A DNA stretch of 64,000 nucleotides from Nitrospira sp. CR1.3 (GCA_014055525.1 WIAH01000002.1:185197-249196), one strand, 5' to 3'; positions 8,829 to 17,812 are shown, counted from the first letter of the stretch. Notes: a model not told the origin generated them from the sequence alone. Program-made: numbers and translations.

Positions 8829-9521
8829 ATGGATCAGCTTGGCGCAGTCATTTTTGATTTTGATGGGGTGATCGCCGATACCGAACCGCTTCATTTCGCG
8901 GGCTTGCGAAAGACGCTGACTGAAATAGGCATTGAGCTGACAGAATCCGACTACTACGCCAACTATCTGGGCTACGACGATCGCGGGTGCTTCATCGCGG
9001 CTCTGACGGCGAGCAATCGTCCATTTGATTCACCGACGCTCGCAACACTGATGGAGCGGAAAGCCCGAGCCTACCTCGAATCCGTAAAAGATCATCAGGT
9101 GATTTTCCCCGACATTTCCGAATTCGTCCGTGAAGCCGCCGCCGCTTACCCGTTGGCCATCGCTTCCGGAGCCCTCCGCCACGAAATCGAATACATTCTG
9201 GAGCAGGCAGGACTGCGAAAGGAATTCGCTCATATCACCAGCGCAGAGGATGTCACGAGAGGAAAGCCGGACCCTCAGCCCTTTCTCCTGGCCTTAAATG
9301 CTCTCCAACAGCTTCGCAACCCGAACCTAACCGCGGCTTCCTGTCTCGTCATCGAGGATTCTCTGCCGGGAATTCGTAGCGCCAAGGCCGCTGGCATGAA
9401 AGTGCTGGCTGTTTCGAACACTCATACAGTTCAAGACCTTCACGAAGCCGATGCGATTACCCGAAGTCTGGAAGCCACTGGCCTTGCGAAGATTCGGGCC
9501 AGCCTGTGGCCTTCACCATGA
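8829..9521 (+). CDS. HAD-family phosphatase (beta-phosphoglucomutase/Gph-like)
   Basis: This 230-residue haloacid dehalogenase superfamily hydrolase starts at the ATG at 8829; an in-frame GTG at 8823 is an alternative. Motif I is FDFDGVIADTEP with the nucleophile Asp10 and acid/base Asp12. Motif II is the Ser of IASGALRHE, motif III the Lys of GKPDPQPF, and motif IV IEDSLPGIRSAKAAGM. The helical cap between residues about 18 and 85 marks subclass IA, the group of beta-phosphoglucomutase, phosphoglycolate phosphatase and sugar-phosphate phosphatases. The substrate cannot be told from sequence. It precedes the cobalamin-binding protein by 13 bases and is likely co-transcribed with it and with hpnD-hpnE. 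Confidence 0.88.
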   Translation: MDQLGAVIFDFDGVIADTEPLHFAGLRKTLTEIGIELTESDYYANYLGYDDRGCFIAALTASNRPFDSPTLATLMERKARAYLESVKDHQVIFPDISEFVREAAAAYPLAIASGALRHEIEYILEQAGLRKEFAHITSAEDVTRGKPDPQPFLLALNALQQLRNPNLTAASCLVIEDSLPGIRSAKAAGMKVLAVSNTHTVQDLHEADAITRSLEATGLAKIRASLWPSP

Positions 9522-9534
9522 GAAAGACTATCCG

Positions 9535-10452
9535 ATGAGAATCTGCTCCCTGGTGCCAGGCGCGACCGAAGTTGTCGCCGCCCTCGGTCAAGCCGATTAT
9601 CTCGTCGGCATCAGCCACGAGTGTGATTTTCCACCCTCGGTTCGCCATGCCGCTGTGCTCATCGAGCCGCTTGTTGGCAGCCTGACATCCAGCGCGACGA
9701 TCGACCGGGAGGTCAAGACTCTCGTGTCGTCCGGCCAGCGCCTCTACCGCCTGAACGAAGACGCGTTTGCCGAAGCAAACCCCGACGTGATCTTGGCTCA
9801 AGACTTGTGTCATGTCTGCGCCGTTACTCCGGATCAACTGAGTCGCGCCGTCAGTGCCCTCCCTTCGCCGCCGCAATTTCTGACGCTCAATCCGACGGCC
9901 CTGGAAGATGTGATCTCGGACGTCGAACGGATCGGCACCGTAATAGGCCGACCCTTAGAAGGCCGCAGCCTTGCCGCGTCGCTCCGCGCGAGGCTGACAG
10001 CCGTGCGAGAACATCCCGTCACGGTTCGTCCCCGAGTTCTCTGTTTGGAGTGGCTGTCGCCGCCGTACGTCGGCGGACATTGGGTGCCTGAGATGGTGGA
10101 TCTGGCCGGAGGGCAGGATGTATTGGGAAAGATCCATCAGCCCTCCCGCGAAGTGACCTGGGAACAGATCGAGGCAGCCAAACCGGATATCGTGCTCTTG
10201 ATGCCGTGTGGATTTTCGGTTGAGCGGGCGTGGTCAGAGCTTGTTTCTCTCCGCCGGTTCTCACAGGAGTGGTCGCGAGCCGTCGCGTCCTGGCCGCAGG
10301 TCTTCATTGTCGATGCAGCTTCGTTTTTCAGCCGACCAGGTCCCCGGCTCATCGACGGAGTCGAGTTACTGGCTGCAGTATTCTCAGGAAATGGATTCTC
10401 GCGATTCGATGACACGGTGGTCCGAGCCGTATCACGATCCCGACCTTGGTGA
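9535..10452 (+). CDS. cobalamin-binding protein, BtuF-like fold, no signal peptide
   Basis: This 305-residue protein belongs to the helical-backbone metal/cofactor receptor family (BtuF/FepB type). It starts directly with the first strand of the fold (MRICSLVPGATEVVAALG), continues with YLVGISHECDFPP and NPDVILAQDLCHVCAV, and has the second lobe containing LEWLSPPYVGGHW and AAKPDIVLLMPCGF. In BtuF the corresponding loops clasp vitamin B12. No secretion signal precedes the fold, and extending to the in-frame ATG at 9451 does not create one. It may therefore be cytoplasmic or a scavenger, as seen for several 'cobalamin-binding proteins' annotated without transporters. No BtuC/BtuD genes are beside it. 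The B12-dependent RNR lies nearby. Confidence 0.8.
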   Translation: MRICSLVPGATEVVAALGQADYLVGISHECDFPPSVRHAAVLIEPLVGSLTSSATIDREVKTLVSSGQRLYRLNEDAFAEANPDVILAQDLCHVCAVTPDQLSRAVSALPSPPQFLTLNPTALEDVISDVERIGTVIGRPLEGRSLAASLRARLTAVREHPVTVRPRVLCLEWLSPPYVGGHWVPEMVDLAGGQDVLGKIHQPSREVTWEQIEAAKPDIVLLMPCGFSVERAWSELVSLRRFSQEWSRAVASWPQVFIVDAASFFSRPGPRLIDGVELLAAVFSGNGFSRFDDTVVRAVSRSRPW

Positions 10453-10462
10453 GTTCGCGCGC

Positions 10463-11329
10463 ATGACGATGACGGCAAAAGAGGCTCAGGCCTTCTGCAC
10501 GGATCTGACGAAGAAGAGCGGAAGCAACTTTTACTATTCCTTTCTCTTTCTTCCCAGGGCACGCCGCCACGCGATGTATACGGTCTACGCATTTTGCAAA
10601 GCCGTCGACAGCGCAGTCGATGAGCCTCCGCCGGGCAGCGACCCCAAAGAGGAGCTTCGCCGCTGGCGGGTCGAACTCGATGCGGTCTATGACGGAACGC
10701 CGACCTGGCCCCTCATGATCAGCCTTGCGCATCATGTGCGACAACTCTCGATTCCGAAGGCCTACTTTGAGGAACTCATCAAAGGCGTAGAGATGGATCT
10801 AGGGACAACCCGCTATGCGACCTTTGACGATCTGTCGCTCTATTGCTATCGGGTGGCGTCCGTCGTCGGCTTGATCTGCCTGCACGTGTTCGGACCGACG
10901 TCGCCGCATGCGCAAGACTATGCGGTCGATCTCGGCATGGCCTTTCAACTCACCAACATTCTGCGCGACCTGCGATCGGACGCCGAGCAAGGCCGGATTT
11001 ATCTGCCCCAAGAAGATCTTGCGCATTTTCGCTGTGGTGAGGCCGATCTACTCGCCCTCAAGGAGGGTCCTCAACTGCGCGAGCTTGTCGCCTTCGAAGC
11101 GGCCAGAGCGCGCCGCTACTACGCCAAGGCCCAGTCCGCGTTGGAGAGCCTGCCTCTCCGTGATAGGCGCGCATTATCCGTGGCGGAAATCATGCGGGCG
11201 GTGTACTCCCGGATTCTTCAGCGTATCGAGCGAAGCGATCACAGCGTCTTCGGCCCCCGTGTTCGACTCTCGACTTCAAATCGGTTGGCCCTGGCAGCCG
11301 GGGTCTGGTTTCGCGCTCGGTTCTCGTGA
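10463..11329 (+). CDS. hpnD: presqualene diphosphate synthase
   Basis: This 288-residue trans-isoprenyl diphosphate synthase of the squalene/phytoene synthase family condenses two farnesyl diphosphates to presqualene diphosphate. The first Asp-rich site is FCKAVDSAVDEP, the second NILRDLRSDAEQGR, followed by IYLPQEDL. It is assigned to HpnD rather than phytoene synthase because the next gene, overlapping by four bases, is HpnE. The start codon is uncertain: ATG 10463 gives the usual family length and no overlap with the upstream gene, while in-frame ATGs at 10391 and 10409 would add residues. No strong ribosome-binding site is seen. The partner hpnC and the squalene-hopene cyclase are not in this window. 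Confidence 0.88.
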   Translation: MTMTAKEAQAFCTDLTKKSGSNFYYSFLFLPRARRHAMYTVYAFCKAVDSAVDEPPPGSDPKEELRRWRVELDAVYDGTPTWPLMISLAHHVRQLSIPKAYFEELIKGVEMDLGTTRYATFDDLSLYCYRVASVVGLICLHVFGPTSPHAQDYAVDLGMAFQLTNILRDLRSDAEQGRIYLPQEDLAHFRCGEADLLALKEGPQLRELVAFEAARARRYYAKAQSALESLPLRDRRALSVAEIMRAVYSRILQRIERSDHSVFGPRVRLSTSNRLALAAGVWFRARFS

Positions 11330-12639
11330 CACGGACCACGGCTCAATCCGTGCTCATCCTCGGCGGGGGCCCCGCCGGTTTGACCGCAGCCCATTATCTT
11401 GCTCAACGAGGTCTGCGCGTTACATTGCTCGACCGGGCATCGATCCTCGGAGGCAGCCTCACCGATGAGAGCCGGCCGTTTCTTTCCATTCCAGGCTGCC
11501 ACCACGCAACATGGAGACTATTGCGTTCGCTGGGGTTGAATTCGGATGAGCGAATTTTCCAAAAGACAAATCTGGAGTTTCATCTGCCGGACGGCCGCCT
11601 CGTCCGCTACCCTCATGCCCCGATCCCCGGACCGCTTCGTATCCTGTTCAATATCGGGTGTTTCGCCGGCTTCTCATGGTCCGAACGCTGGAGGCTTCTC
11701 TCCTGGCTCGAAGAGATATGGGAAGGCTCGCTCAAAATTGCCACAGATCTGGAGCATCGCACCGCGCAAGAATGGCTGACCTCGCTCGGTTACAGTGAAT
11801 CCCTGCAGCAGACTATCTGGAATCCCCTTGCCCGATGGCTCACGGAAAACGATCTGCACGTCGTATCGGCCGGCTCGTTTGCCGCTTCCCTGGCATCGTT
11901 CTTCCTGCAACGATCGTCGGACAATCGGATCGTCGTCCCGCAACAATCACCGCTGACCCTGCTCATCAAACCGATCTCCGACCGCCTCGCTCAGGAAGAC
12001 GCGATGATTACGTTGGAAACTCCGGCAGCTGAATTTCAATTCGAGCAGGATCGGGTGACCGGCGTTCGTCTCCGAGACGGCTCTGTGCTTCAAGCCGATT
12101 GGTACCTGTCCGCAGTTCCTCACAATCATCTTGCCGCGCTCCTGCCTGAACGCTGGTTGAGTCGCTTTGCCTATTTCCAGCAACTGAGCGAGTTGACGAC
12201 GGTCTCTCGTGCCGTGGTCCGCATCGCGGCTCAACAGCCGCTAAGATCCCCTCGGCTCATTCTCTTGAGCGACAAGTTGTTCCGGCGCATTGAGGCCCGG
12301 AGCGAACCGACTGAGAGTCTTTTCATAGTAACGACGACCGAGATGCCGGAGCAGACCAGGAACGTTGAGCAACGGGCCGCTTCCTTATTGCAATCGCTGG
12401 GACTGCTTCACACTTCGAGCGTCATCACCGCCGGACGGACCTGCGAGATTCACGACTCGTTTCTCTCTCTTGCCCCGGGAACGAAGGTACGCCGGCCACT
12501 CCAGAAGAGCCCGATTGCCAACCTGTTGGTTGCCGGAGCCTGGACCGATACCGGTTGGCCGTCCAACCTCGAGAGCGCGATTGTCAGCGGCGAACGCTGC
12601 GCGAACATTATTTCCGGTCATGCCCGTCCCACTTATTGA
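11326..12639 (+). CDS. hpnE: squalene-associated FAD-dependent desaturase/oxidoreductase
   Basis: This 437-residue FAD amine-oxidase/phytoene-desaturase family protein starts at GTG 11326 in a GTGA overlap with hpnD, which implies translational coupling. The N-terminus holds the dinucleotide fold ILGGGPAGLTAAHYLAQRG. The C-terminus carries the family's FAD-contact motif GAWTDTGWPSNLESAIVSG. In the three-enzyme HpnC-HpnD-HpnE route, HpnE reduces hydroxysqualene to squalene. Adjacent order and overlap with hpnD support this assignment over a carotenoid desaturase. The product squalene would feed hopanoid synthesis encoded elsewhere. Confidence 0.9.
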   Translation: MTRTTAQSVLILGGGPAGLTAAHYLAQRGLRVTLLDRASILGGSLTDESRPFLSIPGCHHATWRLLRSLGLNSDERIFQKTNLEFHLPDGRLVRYPHAPIPGPLRILFNIGCFAGFSWSERWRLLSWLEEIWEGSLKIATDLEHRTAQEWLTSLGYSESLQQTIWNPLARWLTENDLHVVSAGSFAASLASFFLQRSSDNRIVVPQQSPLTLLIKPISDRLAQEDAMITLETPAAEFQFEQDRVTGVRLRDGSVLQADWYLSAVPHNHLAALLPERWLSRFAYFQQLSELTTVSRAVVRIAAQQPLRSPRLILLSDKLFRRIEARSEPTESLFIVTTTEMPEQTRNVEQRAASLLQSLGLLHTSSVITAGRTCEIHDSFLSLAPGTKVRRPLQKSPIANLLVAGAWTDTGWPSNLESAIVSGERCANIISGHARPTY

Positions 12640-12662
12640 CAATCCTGCTTCCTCCTCCTAGG

Positions 12663-13337
12663 ATGCCTTCCGCCAGTTCATTTCCATCGATATCCATGAC
12701 GCTGCAAGAACTCGCCAAGTCACTGCATAACTGTCAGCGTTGCAAGCTCGCTAAACTCGGCCGCAGCCAAGTGGTATTCGGAGTCGGTAATCCCCATGCA
12801 AGCATCATGTTTGTTGGTGAGGCGCCGGGTTTCCATGAGGATCAGAAGGGCGAGCCATTCGTCGGCGCGGCGGGCAAACTCTTGAACGATCTCTTGCAGT
12901 CGGCCGGTCTCTCACGCGACCAGATCTATATCGCCAACGTGATCAAGTGCCGGCCGCCCAACAACCGTGACCCGGAGCCTGACGAAGTCGAGACCTGCAA
13001 GCCGTTCCTCATGCAGCAAATTCAGCTGATCCGGCCCAAGCTGGTCTGCACGCTCGGTAATTGGGCAACGCAGACGCTCTTGGAAAGAAAAGTTGGGATT
13101 ACCAAGGTCAAGGCTCAAGCGTTTTACATGAAGGACTTCGTGATTTTCCCTCTGCTGCACCCGGCCGCGGCGCTGCACCAAGGCAATCTCTTGGACACGC
13201 TGAAGGAAGACTTCAAAAAGCTGAAGGAGTTCCTCGACCGCCACTCTCAGCCGACCCCCGCAGAATCTGCAGAGCCGGCAGCCCCAACCCTCAACATCGA
13301 ACCGCCGCAGCCGGCACAAATGGATCTGTTCGGATAG
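12663..13337 (+). CDS. type-4 (family 4) uracil-DNA glycosylase with 4Fe-4S cluster
   Basis: This 224-residue enzyme excises uracil from DNA in base-excision repair. Four cysteines, Cys24, Cys27, Cys96 and Cys112, have the C-x2-C ... C-x15-C spacing of the iron-sulphur cluster in thermophile family-4 enzymes. Motif A is GEAPGFHEDQKGEPFVG and motif B is HPAAALHQ near residue 170. A Pro/Ala-rich tail of about 40 residues ends in AQMDLFG. QxxLF/DLFG-like C-termini resemble beta-clamp-binding peptides, so clamp recruitment is possible (inference). Start codon: ATG 12663 is preferred, with ATG 12696 as an alternative; neither has a strong ribosome-binding site. It starts 23 bases after hpnE. Confidence 0.9.
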   Translation: MPSASSFPSISMTLQELAKSLHNCQRCKLAKLGRSQVVFGVGNPHASIMFVGEAPGFHEDQKGEPFVGAAGKLLNDLLQSAGLSRDQIYIANVIKCRPPNNRDPEPDEVETCKPFLMQQIQLIRPKLVCTLGNWATQTLLERKVGITKVKAQAFYMKDFVIFPLLHPAAALHQGNLLDTLKEDFKKLKEFLDRHSQPTPAESAEPAAPTLNIEPPQPAQMDLFG

Positions 13338-13733
13338 TTGGGCGCTGTACATACACCTTCTTTCCATTTTCACTGCGCTCGCGCTGCTGATGCGTGCATC
13401 AGCGCTTTGCGTTACTTGCCGTACCGAGATCACGCGACCTGCGCCCCGCGGGCCGCACAGATGTTCGACGTTCCGAGTCCTACCTTTCTCTAAGTCGCCC
13501 GGGAGGATCGTGGCCGCCGATGACCGGATGAATCGGGACACAACTAGCCGAAGCGAGCGACCGTTGCTCTTCGGTGGCAACGGTCAAGCCTGTACTGTGT
13601 GAGGCTTGGCGAGTTTACAGGATTGAGGGAGCAAGGCGTAGTTGGGTGATTCAGGAGGTCTTACGGCGGCACGCATCCTCACGGGCGACGCTTCCCTGCT
13701 GGCAAAGGGGAAGGAACGCGGGCAGCCAATTGC
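13338..13733. other. 396-base intergenic stretch with a strong hairpin
   Basis: No convincing protein gene is seen on either strand; the short open frames lack ribosome-binding sites and coding bias. It contains a perfect 9-bp hairpin (13559-13567 with 13577-13585, GACCGTTGC/GCAACGGTC, 9-base loop) and a near-palindrome GCTGATGCGTGCATCAGC at about 13385-13405. I could not match it to RNase P RNA, tmRNA, SRP RNA or a tRNA. It may hold an unrecognised RNA, or just the 3' regions of the two converging genes on either side. Confidence 0.45.
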
Positions 13734-14201
13734 TTAGGCATTCGAAGATTTTCCTTCCGACGTTGTTGCAGAGGTAGGCTCGGCAGGCTGTTGTTCAGCT
13801 TCGCCTTCGGCAGGTTTGTCCTCCTCCGGAACATCGAACCACTGAACCAGCATCTCTTCCCACCAGGCCTCGTCAACCTCGGCGCCCGGATCGCTGCCGA
13901 GAAAGGCCACATCGTCTTTGGTCAACGATGCGTCCACGACTTGTGGCTGGAACTTGGCTCGGTCGACGACTTCTTTGGTCGCAAAGCCTCCGATGACCCA
14001 GGAATCCGGATCTGCCCGGCGGGACTTGTAGGCTTTGAGTCCTACCTTCAAGTACATGAAGATGTGCTGTTGACTTGGATCGCTGACGCCGGACTGCGGC
14101 AGGCTCAACGTCTTCTCGATCTTCTTCCGCCAATGCCGATCATCGTAACGCGACGTGATCAGCTGCAACATTTTTTTCCCCAGCTCGCTATCAAGAGCCA
14201 T
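13734..14201 (-). CDS. uncharacterised 155-residue protein
   Basis: I do not recognise this family. The protein is soluble, starts MALDSELGKKMLQLITSRYD, has a compact middle part with several aromatic residues (DPDSWVIGGFAT, EAWWEEMLVQWFDV) and a low-complexity acidic tail rich in Glu, Ala, Pro and Thr (from about residue 127). Coding bias and the conserved-looking core suggest a real gene. It lies 22 bases downstream of the YbhB-like gene on the same strand and may be co-transcribed with it. Confidence 0.7.
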   Translation of the reverse strand: MALDSELGKKMLQLITSRYDDRHWRKKIEKTLSLPQSGVSDPSQQHIFMYLKVGLKAYKSRRADPDSWVIGGFATKEVVDRAKFQPQVVDASLTKDDVAFLGSDPGAEVDEAWWEEMLVQWFDVPEEDKPAEGEAEQQPAEPTSATTSEGKSSNA

Positions 14202-14223
14202 AATGTTCCATATCCTCCGAATT

Positions 14224-14778
14224 TCACCTGTGCTTCTGATACGTTCCCATCAATTGCGCCTCGCTGATCACGTGGCCCTTCATAGCCTCTTCGAGCTTTG
14301 CCTTGGTTGGCTGCTTTAAGTCCGGCAGCACGGTGTCCAATGCGTACAGCTTATGGAAGTAGCGGTGGCGGCCGATCGGCGGGCAAGGTCCTCCGTAGCC
14401 TGTTCGCTTCCAGTCGTTCACACCTTCCTTCGCGCCGGCGGGAAGCGCCGATACACCTTCCGGCAGCCCGCCATTTCCGGCCGGAAGGTTATAGAGAACC
14501 CAGTGCACCCAGGTCATTTTCGGCGCAGCAGGGTCCGGAGCGTCCGGATCATCGACAACCAGGGCCAGGCTCTTGGCGCCCGGCGGGATGTCCGACCACG
14601 TGATCGGCGGTGAAATGTCCTTGCCCTCGCAGGTATACAAAGTCGGAATTGCAGTTTCATGGCTGAACGCTGTCGAGTTGATGCGCATATTGCCCTCCGC
14701 TCGAGCCAAGACGCCGCCAGCGGTCATGACGACGGTGAGCGCCGCTGCCATCAATGCCGGGTGGCGCCGCTGACTCAT
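14224..14778 (-). CDS. YbhB/YbcL family (PEBP) secreted protein
   Basis: This 184-residue protein belongs to the phosphatidylethanolamine-binding protein fold (Raf kinase inhibitor-like in older names). The start is placed at 14778, giving a normal signal peptide (MSQRRHPALMAAALTVV..., cleavage near AEG at about residue 28); the longer open frame to 14814 adds residues before a poor signal. Family motifs are ISPPITWSDIPPGAKSLAL, DDPDAPDP, TWVHWVLYN and GPCPPIGRHRYFHKLYALD. The ligand pocket residues Asp, Pro and His are present. It is exported to the periplasm; the biological role of bacterial members is not established. Confidence 0.9.
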   Translation of the reverse strand: MSQRRHPALMAAALTVVMTAGGVLARAEGNMRINSTAFSHETAIPTLYTCEGKDISPPITWSDIPPGAKSLALVVDDPDAPDPAAPKMTWVHWVLYNLPAGNGGLPEGVSALPAGAKEGVNDWKRTGYGGPCPPIGRHRYFHKLYALDTVLPDLKQPTKAKLEEAMKGHVISEAQLMGTYQKHR

Positions 14779-14851
14779 GTTGCGGCCAGACAGCTCGAAA
14801 GAATTACCGGCCATTCGCTATCAGTCATAAGCGATTTGTTCTTGTGCTCCG

Positions 14852-16219
14852 TCAATTGCCCGCTACCATCATTTCGCCGATCTTCAGGGTTGGACTGGCG
14901 ATCCGGCCACGAAAGACCAAATCGTTTCCGACGACCTCGATGTCCTGGAACATCTGCTTAAGATTGCCCGCAATGGTAATCTCTTCGACGGGATAGGCCA
15001 GCTCACCGTTCTCAATCCAGAAACCGCCGGCGCCGCGCGAATAGTCGCCGGTCACCATGTTGATGCCGAAGCCGATCAACTCAGTTACATACAAGCCCTC
15101 TTTTACGGTCCCGATGATTTCTTCGGCAGTCTTGCTTCCCGGAACCAGGTAAAAGTTTGTGGGCCCGACGGAAGGACTTTCTCCCACGCTGCGGGACGCA
15201 TTGCCGGTGGAGGGCAATCCCAGTTTCCTCCCCGAATACGAGTCGAGCAAATAACTCTTCAGCCATCCTTTTTCGACGATCACATTCTTCCTGGTCATCA
15301 GTCCCTCGCCGTCGAAAGGCCTCGACCCGAGCCCTCCCACCATGCGCCCGTCGTCGTAAACCGTCACGTAATCCGGCGCCAGTTGCTTTCCCAGTTGTCC
15401 CGTCAGAAACGACGCCCCCTTGTAGAGCGCATAGCCGGACAGGGCGCCGCAGAGATTTCCCAAGAGGCTGCCGGCCATTTCCTGATCAAACACCACCGGC
15501 ACTCGCTTCGTACCGACCTTTCTCGCCCCCAACCGTCGAATCGTCCTCCTGGCCGCCTCGAGACCGACCGCCTCCGGCGCATCCAATTTAGCGAACTTGC
15601 GCTGAACCGCGTACCAGGCATCGCGCTGCATCGCCCCGGTCTGAGGATCCGCCGCAATGGGAGACACAGACAGCGAGAAACTGGAACTCTTGTACTCGCC
15701 GATGAATCCATGGCTGTTGCCGAGTATGATGCCTCCCGATGAGGAGTCGAAATCAGCGCCCTCTGAATTGGTGATCCGTTCATCGGCGGCCAGCGCGGCT
15801 GCTTCAGCCCGCTTGGCCAGTTCAATCTGCCGGTCGGTATCCAGCTCGGTCGAATCATAGAGATCGAGATCCGGCAGCTCTTTGGCCATCTCCTTCGCTG
15901 CCGGTAGACCAGACCATCGATCCTCAACGACTGCCTTGGCCAAAGTACAGGTCTGCTCAACAAGCTGATTCAATGAGTCGGGGGAAAAATCGGAGGTCGA
16001 TGTACTGGCAGACCTCTTTCCAACGAAGACCCGGAGCCCCAAACGCTTCTCTCTCGCCTTCGTCAAACGATCGACGGCGCCAAGGCGGACCTGCACCGAA
16101 AGGTTTTCCCCGTTGGCGATGACCACATCCGCCTCTGTGGCTCCGCTTCGCTTCGCTTTGGCCAGCAGATCAGAGGCAAGCTGCCGGTAGCCATCACTTT
16201 CAGTCAACATGTTGCTCAT
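14852..16219 (-). CDS. pmbA: TldE/PmbA metalloprotease-family partner subunit
   Basis: This 455-residue member of the TldD/PmbA family is the subunit (TldE) that lacks the HExxxH zinc site. It starts MSNMLTESDGYRQLASDLL and shows the family's VQVRLGAVDRLTKAREKRLGLRVF strand, VVFDQEMAGSLLGNL and GGFWIENGELAYPVEEITIAGNL near the C-terminus. E. coli TldD-TldE forms a heterodimeric protease that processes microcin B17 leader and degrades CcdA. Here it lies three bases downstream of tldD on the same strand, so the two are translationally linked and form the same heterodimer. Confidence 0.92.
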   Translation of the reverse strand: MSNMLTESDGYRQLASDLLAKAKRSGATEADVVIANGENLSVQVRLGAVDRLTKAREKRLGLRVFVGKRSASTSTSDFSPDSLNQLVEQTCTLAKAVVEDRWSGLPAAKEMAKELPDLDLYDSTELDTDRQIELAKRAEAAALAADERITNSEGADFDSSSGGIILGNSHGFIGEYKSSSFSLSVSPIAADPQTGAMQRDAWYAVQRKFAKLDAPEAVGLEAARRTIRRLGARKVGTKRVPVVFDQEMAGSLLGNLCGALSGYALYKGASFLTGQLGKQLAPDYVTVYDDGRMVGGLGSRPFDGEGLMTRKNVIVEKGWLKSYLLDSYSGRKLGLPSTGNASRSVGESPSVGPTNFYLVPGSKTAEEIIGTVKEGLYVTELIGFGINMVTGDYSRGAGGFWIENGELAYPVEEITIAGNLKQMFQDIEVVGNDLVFRGRIASPTLKIGEMMVAGN

Positions 16220-16222
16220 GCG

Positions 16223-17656
16223 CTACCCTGATTGAGTTCCTCCCACGGTAATCTCATCGATCCGGATCGTCGGGAGGCCGACACCGACAGGGACCGACTG
16301 CCCTTCTTTCCCGCAAGTTCCGATCCCTTCGTCCAGCTGCAGGTCATGCCCGACCATGGAAACCTTCGTCAAGATCTCCGGCCCGCTTCCGATCAGCGTG
16401 GCTCCCTTGACCGGTCTCGTCACTTTTCCACCCTCGATCAGATAGGCCTCGCTGGCGGAAAACACGAACTTGCCGTTCGTAATGTCCACCTGCCCTCCGC
16501 CGAACGAGACGGCATAGAGTCCCTTGTCGACAGACCGGATGATATCCTCCGGATCCGATTCACCGGCGAGCATGAACGTGTTCGTCATGCGGGGGAGCAC
16601 GACGCTCTGATAACTTTCACGGCGGCCGTTGCCGGTGACTGGAATACCCATCAGCCGGGCATTCAGTTTGTCGGTGATGTAGCCCCGAAGAACACCGCGC
16701 TCGATCAGCATCGTCCGCCGGGTCGGCGTGCCTTCGTCGTCCATATTGAGCGAGCCTCGACGACCTGGCAAAGTTCCATCATCCACGATCGTGCAGACCT
16801 CGGACGCGACGCGTTTCCCCAACAAATTGGAAAAAGCCGAGCTCTTCTTCCGATTGAAGTCTGCTTCCAATCCATGCCCGATGGCTTCATGCAACAGGAT
16901 GCCCGGCCATCCTCCCCCCAACACGACGGGCATGACTCCCGCCGGCGCCTCGACGGCCGAGAGGTTCAGAATCGCAGTTCGCGCGGCTTCCCTGGCATAT
17001 TCCAAATGACGATTGGCTCCCGTATAGAACTCGAACCCCACTCGACCTCCTCCGCCGAAAGATCCGACCTGCCGATTGCCGTTTTCCTCCGCAATACAAG
17101 TGACCTGGAGCCTGGATAGAGGCTGTACATCGCCGATCATCGTGCCTTCTGAGGTCGCCACCATCACGAGTTTGAATTCGATATTGAAAGAGGCCATCAC
17201 GTTCTTGATGCGAGGATCATACTTGCGGGCTTCCGCATCGATTTGATTCAGGAGCGTCACTCGATCGGCGGTGGCGACTTCGAACGCGGCTTGTGGAACC
17301 GGATAGAGATCGTGCGCCGGTCTGGCATGGACCGGAGCCGGAACTGACTGGACTCCGCCGGGACTCCGGGCAATATAGCGAGCCGTGTCTGCGGCCAGTT
17401 CAAGATCCCGCCGCGTCAGTTCGTCCGAATAGGCAAACCCTGTCTTCTCCCCTGCCGTGGCCCGAACGCCGACTCCCTGGGAGATGCTTTTGGTGGCCCG
17501 TTTGACGAGCGATTCTTCCATGGAGATGGATTCGTTGACCGAAGATTCAAAATACAGATCGGCATAATCGATCTCGCGCACCTTGACGCGGGCGAGTGCC
17601 GCACAGACTTCCCGCTCAGTGACACCAAAGGAATCTAATGGGACTAATTGAGCCAT
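16223..17656 (-). CDS. tldD: TldD zinc metalloprotease subunit
   Basis: This 477-residue catalytic subunit of the TldD-TldE protease carries HEAIGH in the GILLHEAIGHGLEADF segment, the HExxxH zinc motif. A distal cysteine in GTCGKEGQSVPVGVG is the probable third ligand. The start is placed at 17656 (AGAG seven bases upstream), which gives the usual family length; an open frame continues to 18013 but runs through the neighbouring promoter. It is followed immediately by pmbA. It diverges from uppS across about 210 bases. Confidence 0.92.
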   Translation of the reverse strand: MAQLVPLDSFGVTEREVCAALARVKVREIDYADLYFESSVNESISMEESLVKRATKSISQGVGVRATAGEKTGFAYSDELTRRDLELAADTARYIARSPGGVQSVPAPVHARPAHDLYPVPQAAFEVATADRVTLLNQIDAEARKYDPRIKNVMASFNIEFKLVMVATSEGTMIGDVQPLSRLQVTCIAEENGNRQVGSFGGGGRVGFEFYTGANRHLEYAREAARTAILNLSAVEAPAGVMPVVLGGGWPGILLHEAIGHGLEADFNRKKSSAFSNLLGKRVASEVCTIVDDGTLPGRRGSLNMDDEGTPTRRTMLIERGVLRGYITDKLNARLMGIPVTGNGRRESYQSVVLPRMTNTFMLAGESDPEDIIRSVDKGLYAVSFGGGQVDITNGKFVFSASEAYLIEGGKVTRPVKGATLIGSGPEILTKVSMVGHDLQLDEGIGTCGKEGQSVPVGVGLPTIRIDEITVGGTQSG

Positions 17657-17783
17657 CGGTTTGTCTCTCATCCTATGAATTGGCGAGTTACTGCGGAAGT
17701 GCGAGTATAGCTGATCCGTTTCGAGAGGCGCAATGCAAGTTCCTCCAACATATGGCTTTTCAAAGGAATTTCGGAAATATCGT

Positions 17784-17812
17784 TTGACTTTCACACCGCT
17801 GCTCAGTAGACT
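17784..17812 (+). promoter_or_regulatory. promoter of the uppS-cdsA-dxr-rseP-proS operon
   Basis: TTGACT (17784-17789), a 17-bp spacer and TAGACT (17807-17812) form a good sigma-70-type promoter. The predicted start near 17819 leaves a leader of about 49 bases before the uppS ATG at 17868. This supports placing uppS translation at 17838 or 17868 rather than at the upstream end of its open frame. Confidence 0.6.
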
